Shown piece by piece: positions 39,529 to 46,377 of a stretch of DNA of 64,000 nt (the first letter of the stretch is position 1; each line of letters begins with the position of its first letter). The notes beneath the pieces were generated by a model. It ran no database searches. It saw only the letters and a list, made by a program, of their open reading frames with translations, and had not been told where the DNA came from. This stretch comes from Pseudonocardia ammonioxydans (lineage in GTDB: Bacteria; Actinomycetota; Actinomycetes; Mycobacteriales; Pseudonocardiaceae). A program made the translations under genes and the position numbers. The DNA lies in the NCBI RefSeq assembly GCF_900115005.1, contig NZ_FOUY01000011.1, positions 124,001 to 188,000 of the forward strand, in the 5' to 3' direction.

Positions 39529-40584
39529 ATGGCGCGTGTGAGCTTGCGCCCGGACCCCGTCCCGCCGACCGGCGACCGGTCCGGCACCGGCGGGCCGGCC
39601 GGTGCGGCACCGGAGCGGGGCCCGGCCTGGACGGCGGCGGCGGTCGCCCGTCACCTCGGGGTGTCGCCGGCGACCCTGCGCAGCTGGAGCGCCCGGTACG
39701 GCATCGGCCCGCGCGGGCACGAGGCGGGCCGGCACCGCCGCTTCACCGACGCCGACGTCGCGGTGTTCGTGACCATGTGCCGGCTGCGTGGCCAGGGGAT
39801 GCCCATGGGCACGGCGGCGCAGCTGGCCCGGGAGACCCCACCGGAGACGGCGATCCGGCCCCGCCCGTCCCCGGCCCGGCCGGCGCCGCCCATGCGGCAG
39901 GCCGCGGACCACCCCGTCGATGCGCTGGTCACCGCGGCCCGCCGCCTCGACGCCGAGTCGATCATGTCGATCGTCGCCGAGAGCATCACCGGCCAGGGGA
40001 GCGCGGTCACCTGGAACGAGCTGTGCCGCCCGGCGCTCGCCCGCACGGGGCCGCCGCCGACGGCAGCGGACGGTCCTCGGCCCGGCCCGCCCCCGGCGGA
40101 CCCGGACGAGGACCCGCTGGCCTGCATCGACGCCGAATGCGTCCTGACCTGGGCGATCTCCAGCTGCCTGCGCCGGCCGCGGGCGCTGCCCCCGCGTTCC
40201 GCGCCCGGACCGCGGGCCCTGCTGGCGTGCGCCGAGGGCGAGCAGCACACCCTCGCGATGGAGGCCCTGGCCGCGGCCCTGCCGGAGGAGGGGCTGCCGG
40301 TGCGCGTGCTCGGTCCGTCCGTGCCCTGGCCGGCGATCGACCACGCCGCCCGGCACGCGTCGACCGCGGTGCTGTTCGTCTGGGCCCAGACCGGACGCAC
40401 CGCCCGGCCGGGCCGGATCGCCCGCCTGGAACCGCACGCCCCCGTGGCCGCGGCGGGCCCCGGCTGGGCCGCGCGGCGGTTGCCGGACGGCGTCGAGCGG
40501 GTGGAGTCGCTCGAGGGCGCGCTCCGTGTGGCCCGGCGGGTGATGTCCGCCGGGGTCGGTGACCGCTCGCCGGCCGCGCCCTGA
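39529..40584 (+). CDS. MerR-type regulator with degenerate cobalamin-binding-like domain
   Basis: The 351-residue protein has a MerR helix-turn-helix at about 35-75 (AVARHLGVSPATLRSWSARYGIGP, GRHRRFTDADV), a Pro-rich linker, a helical part (about 125-165) and a C-terminal alpha/beta domain (about 225-335; LACAEGEQHTLAMEALAAAL) laid out like LitR/CarH light-sensing B12 regulators. The DxHxxG cobalamin motif of B12 domains is missing, so light or B12 sensing is doubtful. LitR-type proteins often control photolyase and carotenoid genes, and a photolyase lies 3 kb upstream; the link is an inference. Confidence 0.7.
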   Translation: MARVSLRPDPVPPTGDRSGTGGPAGAAPERGPAWTAAAVARHLGVSPATLRSWSARYGIGPRGHEAGRHRRFTDADVAVFVTMCRLRGQGMPMGTAAQLARETPPETAIRPRPSPARPAPPMRQAADHPVDALVTAARRLDAESIMSIVAESITGQGSAVTWNELCRPALARTGPPPTAADGPRPGPPPADPDEDPLACIDAECVLTWAISSCLRRPRALPPRSAPGPRALLACAEGEQHTLAMEALAAALPEEGLPVRVLGPSVPWPAIDHAARHASTAVLFVWAQTGRTARPGRIARLEPHAPVAAAGPGWAARRLPDGVERVESLEGALRVARRVMSAGVGDRSPAAP

Positions 40585-40605
40585 CCCGGCCGGGCGGGCG
40601 GATGC

Positions 40606-41307
40606 TCAGAGTCCGCCGGGTGACCGGGTGGCGGGATCGGGCGGCCCCAGGTGCAGCCGCGCCACGCACAGCCCGGGCTCGACGAGCGGGTCGAGCGAGC
40701 GGACCTCGACAGGTGCAGGCTGCTCGGCCAGCGCACCCTGCATCAGCCCCAGGTGCAGCCGGCACACGACGTCGGGATGCTGGGCCGCGACCTCGCCGAA
40801 CGGGCAGTGCCGCAGCCGCACCTGCGGGTCGTCGTCGTCCACGCGGAGCTCGGGCCGGAACCCCGCCGTGTCGAGCATCTGCTCCAGCCGGGCCAGCGCG
40901 TCGTCGACGCCGACCCGTTCGTACGGCGCCGACCGCTCGACGAGGTGGCCTCCCCATCTCCGGCCGGCCTCGGCCGCGGCCGGCCCGGCATCATCCAGTG
41001 TGGACACCAGCCCGGTGAGCATCTCGGCCAGCCAGCGGTAGCCGCGCGTGTCGGGGTGCCCGGTCACCGCCCGGTAGAGGACGCGGGGGCGGCCGGGGGA
41101 GTGTCGCTGCTCGGTGACGCGCTCGGCCAGGCCGTCCCGCACCAGGCCGTCGAGATGGAAGCGTGCGGTGTTCACGTGCAGACCGGTCCACTCGGCGATC
41201 CGGGAGGTGCCCACGGTGCCCGCCGACTCCCGCAGGCGTGCCAGCACCTCGGCCCGCCGGTCCGGAGCCGGGCGTGCCGGGGACGGGTCCATCAGGCCGT
41301 CGGTCAT
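40606..41307 (-). CDS. SufR-like HTH regulator with cysteine cluster
   Basis: The 233-residue protein has an N-terminal winged HTH (about 18-80; TSRIAEWTGLHVNTARFHLDGL) and a C-terminal domain with Cys168, Cys182 and Cys219 (HCPFGE, VVCRLH, GLCVARLH), similar to the iron-sulfur site of SufR-type repressors. It is divergent from a ferredoxin gene, and two inverted repeats lie between them (41385-41402 and 41444-41458), which it probably binds. Redox, iron or nitric oxide sensing is inferred. Confidence 0.75.
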   Translation of the reverse strand: MTDGLMDPSPARPAPDRRAEVLARLRESAGTVGTSRIAEWTGLHVNTARFHLDGLVRDGLAERVTEQRHSPGRPRVLYRAVTGHPDTRGYRWLAEMLTGLVSTLDDAGPAAAEAGRRWGGHLVERSAPYERVGVDDALARLEQMLDTAGFRPELRVDDDDPQVRLRHCPFGEVAAQHPDVVCRLHLGLMQGALAEQPAPVEVRSLDPLVEPGLCVARLHLGPPDPATRSPGGL

Positions 41308-41384
41308 GCCCGCCAGTATCTCCGGCCGATCGTCGTGAAAACAAGAAGGAAGCACCTCCGGCGGCGCCCTTCGGTGGCTGTTGA

Positions 41385-41402
41385 ATGCCTGTGAACAGGC
41401 AT
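41385..41402. promoter_or_regulatory. Perfect 18-bp palindrome, candidate operator
   Basis: ATGCCTGT, GA, ACAGGCAT: perfect 8-2-8 dyad between the SufR-like regulator and the ferredoxin gene. Confidence 0.6.
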
Positions 41403-41443
41403 GTCGGCCGCCGTGCGGCCAGCGGCAACGGTCTCTGGTTTTT

Positions 41444-41458
41444 CACAATCATCTTGTG
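41444..41458. promoter_or_regulatory. Inverted repeat before ferredoxin gene
   Basis: CACAA, five bases, TTGTG in an AT-rich patch 35 bases before the ferredoxin ATG; likely operator or core promoter element. Confidence 0.45.
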
Positions 41459-41492
41459 TTAAACAGAGGACGCCGTAACAGGGGGAGGGGCC

Positions 41493-41852
41493 ATGGCCTA
41501 CGTGATCGCACTGCCGTGCGTGGACGTCCTGGACCGCGCGTGCGTGGACGAGTGCCCGGTCGACTGCATCTACGAGGGCGGGCGCGCGCTCTACATCCAC
41601 CCCGACGAGTGCGTCGACTGTGGTGCGTGCGAGCCGGTGTGCCCGGTCGAGGCGATCTACTACGAGGACGACGTCCCCGAGCAGTGGGTGGCGCACACCG
41701 CCGACAACGCCGCCTTCTTCACCGAGGGCCTCCCCGGCCGCGAGACCCCGCTGGGCGGTCCCGGCGGCGCCGCCCGGCTCGGTCCGGTCCCGGCCGACAC
41801 CCCGCTGGTCGCGGCCCTGCCCGCGCACCCGCTCGACGACGCACGACGATGA
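41493..41852 (+). CDS. fdxA: 7Fe ferredoxin (FdxA-like)
   Basis: A 119-residue ferredoxin. Cys9, Cys17 and Cys50 fit the [3Fe-4S] cluster and Cys21, Cys40, Cys43 and Cys46 the [4Fe-4S] cluster, with Cys25 extra, as in Azotobacter FdI-type and mycobacterial FdxA proteins. YIHPDECVDCGACEPVCPVEA and the following EDDVPEQW are family hallmarks. GGGGGAGG precedes ATG 41493. It transfers low-potential electrons; the two cupin genes downstream are probably in the same operon. Confidence 0.92.
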   Translation: MAYVIALPCVDVLDRACVDECPVDCIYEGGRALYIHPDECVDCGACEPVCPVEAIYYEDDVPEQWVAHTADNAAFFTEGLPGRETPLGGPGGAARLGPVPADTPLVAALPAHPLDDARR

Positions 41853-41893
41853 CCGACGGCCGGAGGCCCGGCCGGTGATCAGGAGGTACGGAC

Positions 41894-42544
41894 ATGTCCA
41901 CCCCGGGATCCCTGCACCCCGCCGACGTGGAGGACGAACTCGACGTCCGTCCACTGCGGAAGCCGGAGAAGCACCCGACGATCTTCTCCAGGTACGCCGC
42001 GCTGCCGGTCGGCGGATCGTTCGTGCTCGTCAACGACCACGACCCGCGGCACCTGCGTGACGAGTTCGAGACCGACCACCCGGGCGGCTACGGCTGGGAG
42101 TACCTCAACCGGGAGCCGCGGGACTGGCGCATCCGGATCACCAAGCTGGCCTCCACGCCGCTGCCCCGGGTCCTCACCCGTACCGACGCGCTCGGCGCGG
42201 ACGCCGCCGCCCCGGACGTGAGTGGTGCCGTGTGGAAGCTCGAGGTCTCCGAGCGCGACCTGGACTCGAACGTCATCGCGCTCCCGCCCGAGGGGGCCAT
42301 CGCCGCCCACACCGGCCCCGACCTCGACGTGCTCGTCCACGTCCTGGCCGGATCGGGCGAGCTGACCACCGAACTCGGGACGGTCGAGCTGGAGGCGGGC
42401 ACGCTGCTCTGGCTGCCCCGCGGCTCGCGCCGCGCGTTCACGGCGGGACCCGACGGACTCCGCTACCTGACGGTGCACCGGCGCCGGCAGGCGCTCGTCC
42501 TGGAGGCCCCGGTCAGCAGTTCCCGACGCGGCACGGAGTCGTGA
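41894..42544 (+). CDS. DUF2249-cupin fusion protein
   Basis: The 216-residue protein joins an N-terminal DUF2249 domain (about 15-90; LDVRPLRKPEKHPTIF, then SFVLVNDHDPRHLRDEFE) to a C-terminal cupin barrel (about 110-205; IAAHTGPDLDVLVHVLAGSGEL, LWLPRGSRRAF). DUF2249 proteins cluster with nitrite/nitric oxide metabolism and hemerythrin genes. AGGAGG precedes ATG 41894. The joint domain arrangement and the next gene, a second cupin, suggest a small redox or NO-response unit with the ferredoxin. Confidence 0.8.
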   Translation: MSTPGSLHPADVEDELDVRPLRKPEKHPTIFSRYAALPVGGSFVLVNDHDPRHLRDEFETDHPGGYGWEYLNREPRDWRIRITKLASTPLPRVLTRTDALGADAAAPDVSGAVWKLEVSERDLDSNVIALPPEGAIAAHTGPDLDVLVHVLAGSGELTTELGTVELEAGTLLWLPRGSRRAFTAGPDGLRYLTVHRRRQALVLEAPVSSSRRGTES

Positions 42545-42546
42545 TC

Positions 42547-42927
42547 ATGGAGCTCTGCAGGAAGACCGACGGACTGGTGCGGAAGCCTCCGATCCCGGAC
42601 GGCCCGGTCGTCACCGTCGTCTTCGGTGGTGACGAGGGCGGGCCGGACGTCGGACTGGTCCGGGCGCACGTGCCACCCGGTGGCGGTATGCCGGCCCACT
42701 CGCACGGCGGGTCGGACGTCGTCCTCACCGTCGTGACCGGCCGGATCCGGGTCGCCGACGCCGGTGAGTCGGTCGACGTCGAGCCCGGCGACTCCCTGCT
42801 CGTGCGCAAGGACGAGACGGTGTCGCTGACCAACCCCGGCGACGCGCCGGCCGAGGTCCTGGTCGCGGCGGGGCCGACCGACTTCCTCGCCGGCATGCGC
42901 GACTGGCCCGAACAGTCTGCCGGGTGA
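42547..42927 (+). CDS. Single-domain cupin protein
   Basis: A 126-residue cupin with motif 1 (VPPGGGMPAHSHGGSDVVLTVVTG) and motif 2 (VEPGDSLLVRKDETVSLTNPG). Histidines in AHSHGG can hold a metal. ATG 42547 is placed eight bases after CGGAG; a GTG at 42541 overlaps the previous stop and is an alternative. It is downstream of the DUF2249-cupin gene in the same operon. Activity unknown. Confidence 0.8.
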   Translation: MELCRKTDGLVRKPPIPDGPVVTVVFGGDEGGPDVGLVRAHVPPGGGMPAHSHGGSDVVLTVVTGRIRVADAGESVDVEPGDSLLVRKDETVSLTNPGDAPAEVLVAAGPTDFLAGMRDWPEQSAG

Positions 42928-42959
42928 GGTCGGGGCCGTCGATCCGCCCCGGGTGGGGC

Positions 42960-43874
42960 CTAGCATCCGGCCCGGGCGCCGTTGCTCGCTGCGTGCTCCG
43001 AGCGCTCCCGTCCCGCAGCGGTGTGCAGCGGAGCGGGGGCCGGTTCACCTGCAGCCTCCTGCTGCGGCGCCGGACCGGCGTCGTGTGCGGGTGGTGCGGG
43101 AGTGGTGCCGGTGGCGACATCACCGGGGGTGGCCCGTTCGAGGAAGCGCAGCAGCTCCACCGGGAAGGGCAGGACGAGGGTCGAGTTCCGCTCGGCCGCG
43201 ACCTCGACCACGGTCTGCAGCAGGCGGAGCTGGAGCGCCGCGGGATGTTCGCTCATCACCTCGGCGGCCTCGGCCAGCTTCTGCGAGGCCTGCAGCTCGC
43301 CCTGAGCGGTGATCACCCGGGAGCGGCGTTCGCGTTCGGACTCGGCCTGCCGGGACATCGAGCGTTTCATCGACTCCGGCAGCGCGACGTCCTTGATCTC
43401 GACGCGGTCGATGTGCACGCCCCAGCCCAGTGCCGGACTGTCGATCATCAGCTCGAGCCCCTGGTTGAGGCGCTCCCGGTTGGACAGCAGGTCGTCCAGG
43501 TCGCTCCTGCCGATGATCGAGCGCAGCGAGGCCTGCGCGACCTGGCCGATGGCGTGGACGTAGTCCTGTACGTCCACGACGACCTTGACCGGGTCGATGA
43601 CCCGGAAGTAGACGACCGCGTCGACGGTGACGGTGACGTTGTCGGCGGTGATCCCGGCCTGGGCGGGCACCGGCATCGTCACGACCTGCATGGTGACCTT
43701 GTGCAGCCGGTCGGCGACCGGGACGAGCAGCGCCAGCCCTGGGCCGCGGGGCTCGGGCAGGACCCGGCCGAACCGGAACACCACACCCCGCTCGTACTGG
43801 GTGATGATCCGGACCGAGGACCCGGCCACCAGCAGGACCGCGATCGCGAGCGCCACCACGAGAGTGATGATCAT
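42960..43874 (-). CDS. Slipin/stomatin-type SPFH protein
   Basis: The 304-residue protein has one N-terminal membrane helix (2-20), the SPFH domain (about 25-200; ITQYERGVVFRFGRV, then DNVTVTVDAVVYFRVIDP) and a helical coiled region with the Glu/Ala/Arg-rich ESERERRSRVITAQGELQAS, followed by an Ala/Pro-rich tail. Slipins form membrane scaffolds; no NfeD protease partner is adjacent. ATG 43874 has GGAGGG upstream. The gene is divergent from DUF3040, and an operator-like palindrome lies 166 bases upstream. Confidence 0.88.
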   Translation of the reverse strand: MIITLVVALAIAVLLVAGSSVRIITQYERGVVFRFGRVLPEPRGPGLALLVPVADRLHKVTMQVVTMPVPAQAGITADNVTVTVDAVVYFRVIDPVKVVVDVQDYVHAIGQVAQASLRSIIGRSDLDDLLSNRERLNQGLELMIDSPALGWGVHIDRVEIKDVALPESMKRSMSRQAESERERRSRVITAQGELQASQKLAEAAEVMSEHPAALQLRLLQTVVEVAAERNSTLVLPFPVELLRFLERATPGDVATGTTPAPPAHDAGPAPQQEAAGEPAPAPLHTAAGRERSEHAASNGARAGC

Positions 43875-44039
43875 GTCGCCCTCCGCATGCTCTCGTCGCC
43901 ATGGCCGGAGGGGCCCTCGGGGTCCGTGTCGGCCCGTCCCGTCGCATCGACGGACGATCGCGCCGGAGGGTGTCGATGAGCGCTTCCGGCTGGATGACCA
44001 GCGGATATGCCGGGTGCGATCTGCACGCATCGTAGCACG

Positions 44040-44060
44040 TTATATCGTGTCACGATATAA
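44040..44060. promoter_or_regulatory. Perfect 10-1-10 palindrome, candidate operator
   Basis: TTATATCGTG, T, CACGATATAA. It is an AT-rich island in 70 percent GC DNA and shares the core TATCGTG...CGATA with the second site at 44202-44230. Confidence 0.65.
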
Positions 44061-44201
44061 ATCGTGGCGGTCAGGCATGCCCGCCGAGGCGGGTCTGTCG
44101 ACGCTCACCGATTCCGGTAGGCGCTCGCGCGATCGGGTGCGCATTCACGGAACCGGTGAGCGGTGGCGTCGGGCTGCCGGATGGCGGGTCGCACGTCGTC
44201 G

Positions 44202-44230
44202 CAATTTATATCGTGTTGCGATATAAATTG
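44202..44230. promoter_or_regulatory. Perfect 12-5-12 palindrome, candidate operator
   Basis: CAATTTATATCG, TGTTG, CGATATAAATTG, 45 bases before the DUF3040 start. The bases between the two palindromes (44061-44201) hold no gene I can support. Confidence 0.65.
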
Positions 44231-44274
44231 GAGAAGGCCCGACGAGGGGCCGTGGTGCGCGCAGGGGGTGGCTC

Positions 44275-44706
44275 ATGCTCGATGATCGCGAACGCGGGCT
44301 ACTGGCCGAGATCGAACGCGGGCTGCTGCTGGACGCCCCGGAGCTGACCCGCTCGTTCGAGGCGTTCGCGAGCGGGCCCGTCTCCCTCGATGCTGCCCCG
44401 GGCAACGCTGTCACGGGCAACGCTGTCCCGCACGACACTGTCGCGGGCGACGCTGTCCCGGGTGACGCCGTCCCGCACGACGCTGTCCCGGGCGACGCGG
44501 TCCCGCTCGAGACGGTCGCGGTCGCCCGGACGACACCGGTCGTCCGAGCTCGCCGGCGTCGCCGGGACCGGGCGAGCACCGCGGTCGCCGGTCTGGTGCT
44601 CGGCACCGTGCTGCTGGCCGGCCCCCGCGCCCTGACCGGGTCCGAGGTGGCCCGCCGGGCGGCCGCACGCCCGCCACGGGTGCGGCTGCGGACGGCGTCG
44701 CCGTGA
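44275..44706 (+). CDS. DUF3040-family membrane protein with pentapeptide-like repeats
   Basis: The 143-residue protein starts with a DUF3040-type helix (MLDDRERGLLAEIERGLLLD) and ends in a basic segment plus one membrane helix (about 100-118). Between them lies a run of near-identical five-residue units of the type GDAVP/HDAVP (about residues 40-80), encoded by degenerate 15-bp repeats at 44396-44515. The expanded linker is not usual for the family. ATG 44275 follows a GGGGGTGG stretch. The palindrome at 44202-44230 probably controls it. Function unknown. Confidence 0.7.
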   Translation: MLDDRERGLLAEIERGLLLDAPELTRSFEAFASGPVSLDAAPGNAVTGNAVPHDTVAGDAVPGDAVPHDAVPGDAVPLETVAVARTTPVVRARRRRRDRASTAVAGLVLGTVLLAGPRALTGSEVARRAAARPPRVRLRTASP

Positions 44707-44750
44707 CCGCGTCCCTGGGCCGTATCCGTGGCACGAGACCGGGAGGAAGC

Positions 44751-44954
44751 ATGACCGTCATCGAGCGTGTGCTGCGCGGCCTGCGCCGGGTGCCGAGGGG
44801 TTTCCCGGCCGACGGCCATCGGCTCGGTCTCGGGCTCGCCGCGGCGATCGACGCCCAGCGCGCCCGCGGCGCCGAGCCGTTCGACCGGGAGCCGTGTGGC
44901 CTCCGGCTCCGGGTTCCCACGCCCTGGCGCCGGGAGACGAGTCCGAGGCACTGA
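44751..44954 (+). CDS. Small hypothetical protein
   Basis: ATG 44751 follows GGGAGG at seven bases and gives 67 residues, basic and Arg/Gly/Pro-rich (VIERVLRGLRRVPRGFPADG). I recognise no family. It lies 44 bases after the DUF3040 gene in the same direction, so co-transcription is likely. The last 12 residues already belong to the degenerate repeat tract that follows. Confidence 0.45.
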   Translation: MTVIERVLRGLRRVPRGFPADGHRLGLGLAAAIDAQRARGAEPFDREPCGLRLRVPTPWRRETSPRH

Positions 44955-45075
44955 CCCCGAGGCGCTGGCTCCGAGGCACTGAGTCCGAGTCCCTGGCCCC
45001 CGAGTCCTGGCCCCGAGGCAGTGGCCCCGAGTAGCCGAGCCCGAGAAGCCGACCCCGAGACACCGACCCCGGGGC
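44935..45075 (+). repeat. Degenerate short-period tandem repeat
   Basis: About nine imperfect units of 13-18 bases built on CCGAGGCACTGRCYC and CCCGAG, covering most of the gap between the small protein gene and the AhpD-like gene. Confidence 0.6.
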
Positions 45076-45107
45076 GCTGACGCAGCGTCCGGACGGAGGG
45101 AGTACCG

Positions 45108-45461
45108 ATGCCCGACGACACGTACCCGAAGGCGACCCGCGAGCTCGGCGCCCGCCGGGCGGAGCTGGCCCCCGACATCAACGAGGCCTTCGAGAACTTC
45201 AGCCGTGCCGTCTTCGCCGAGGGCGCGTTGCCGGAGAAGACCAAGCAGCTGATCGCGGTGGCCGTCGCGCACGTCACGCAGTGCCCCTACTGCATCACCG
45301 GGCACACGAAGCTCGCGCACCGCAAGGGCGCGAGCGCCGAGGAGGTCATGGAGGCGATCTGGGTCGCGGCGGAGATGCGGGCGGGCGGCGCCTACGCCCA
45401 CTCGACCCTGGCGCTGCACGCGCTGGGGGAGACGAGCCCAGGGAACCACCGGCACCCGTAG
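45108..45461 (+). CDS. AhpD-like carboxymuconolactone decarboxylase-family protein
   Basis: The 117-residue protein is a single CMD domain with the peroxidase-type motif CPYCITGHTK (Cys-x2-Cys followed by His, about residues 61-70) and the helix AVAHVTQ. The CxxC suggests AhpD-like thiol-peroxidase or disulfide reductase activity. ATG 45108 follows GGAGGGAG. It is monocistronic, facing a convergent methyltransferase. Confidence 0.85.
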   Translation: MPDDTYPKATRELGARRAELAPDINEAFENFSRAVFAEGALPEKTKQLIAVAVAHVTQCPYCITGHTKLAHRKGASAEEVMEAIWVAAEMRAGGAYAHSTLALHALGETSPGNHRHP

Positions 45462-45490
45462 CCGTCCGCGGCCCGGGTCGCCACCGGCGC

Positions 45491-46297
45491 TCAGCGGGCG
45501 GAAAGCCGGGCGAGGGCGCCGTAGCCGTTGGAGTCGGCGTCGTCGGCGGCCGTGGTGCCCGTGTCGTCGGGCCGCCACGCCGGGAGCAGGCACACCCCCG
45601 GTTCGAGGATCTCGTAGCCGGCGAGCATCTCGGTGAGCTGCTCGCGGGTGCGCAGGGTGACCGGGGTCGGCGTCTCGTCGAGCACCTCCCGCACGACCTT
45701 CTGCTGGTCGGCGGAGAAGCTGGTCGCGGCCAGGTGGGACACGGCGAGGTGGCTGCCCGGGGCGCAGGCGTCGCGGTAGGCGGCGAGGATGCCGGCGGGG
45801 TCGTCGGCGTCCGGGAGCGCGTGCAGGATCGCGATGGCCAGCACCGCCACCGGCCGGTCGAGGTCCAGCAGGTCCGCCACGCCGGGGGCGGCGAGCACGG
45901 CCGCCGGGTCCCGGATGTCGGCGTGGGTGATCGTGGCGTTCGGGTTGTCGGCCAGCACCTGGCCCGCGACCCCGACCGCGACCGGCTCGATGTCCACATA
46001 GGCCACCCGCGCGGCCGGGTCGGCGGCCTGCGCGATCTCGTGGACGTTGCCGACCGTCGGGACCCCGGACCCGAGGTCGAGGAACTGGTCGATCCCGTCG
46101 GCGACCAGCGCGCGCACCACCCGGCCGAGGAAGGCCCGGTTGGCCAGCGCGAACGTCCGGGCGTGCGGGACCGTGCGCAGGGCGCGGTCCGCGGCCGCGC
46201 GGTCCACGGCGAAGTTGTGCGAGCCGCCGAGGTAGTAGTCGTACATCCGGGCGAGGTTCGGTACCGCTTCCGCTCCGTGCGGGTCCGCCACATCCAC
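45491..46297 (-). CDS. DUF574/SAV2177-type SAM methyltransferase-like protein
   Basis: The 268-residue protein matches the actinobacterial family of putative methyltransferases (N-terminal ARMYDYYLGGSHNFAVDR, then FLDLGSGVPTVGNVHEIAQ as SAM motif). The family is large in streptomycetes and lacks a demonstrated substrate. GTG 46297 begins at the start of the conserved region. It is followed on the + strand side by the GH15 gene in the same orientation, 80 bases away. Confidence 0.85.
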   Translation of the reverse strand: MDVADPHGAEAVPNLARMYDYYLGGSHNFAVDRAAADRALRTVPHARTFALANRAFLGRVVRALVADGIDQFLDLGSGVPTVGNVHEIAQAADPAARVAYVDIEPVAVGVAGQVLADNPNATITHADIRDPAAVLAAPGVADLLDLDRPVAVLAIAILHALPDADDPAGILAAYRDACAPGSHLAVSHLAATSFSADQQKVVREVLDETPTPVTLRTREQLTEMLAGYEILEPGVCLLPAWRPDDTGTTAADDADSNGYGALARLSAR

Positions 46298-46377
46298 CCC
46301 TGCAGCATCACCGACGCGGGCGGGCCCCGGTCATGCGGGTCCCTCTCGCCAAGGGTGCATCTCACCAACGGTGCGTC

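Noticed and set aside
46342..46377. Two copies of GGTGCRTCTCACC before the GH15 stop
   Set aside because: A short direct repeat with no dyad and no position that suggests regulation.
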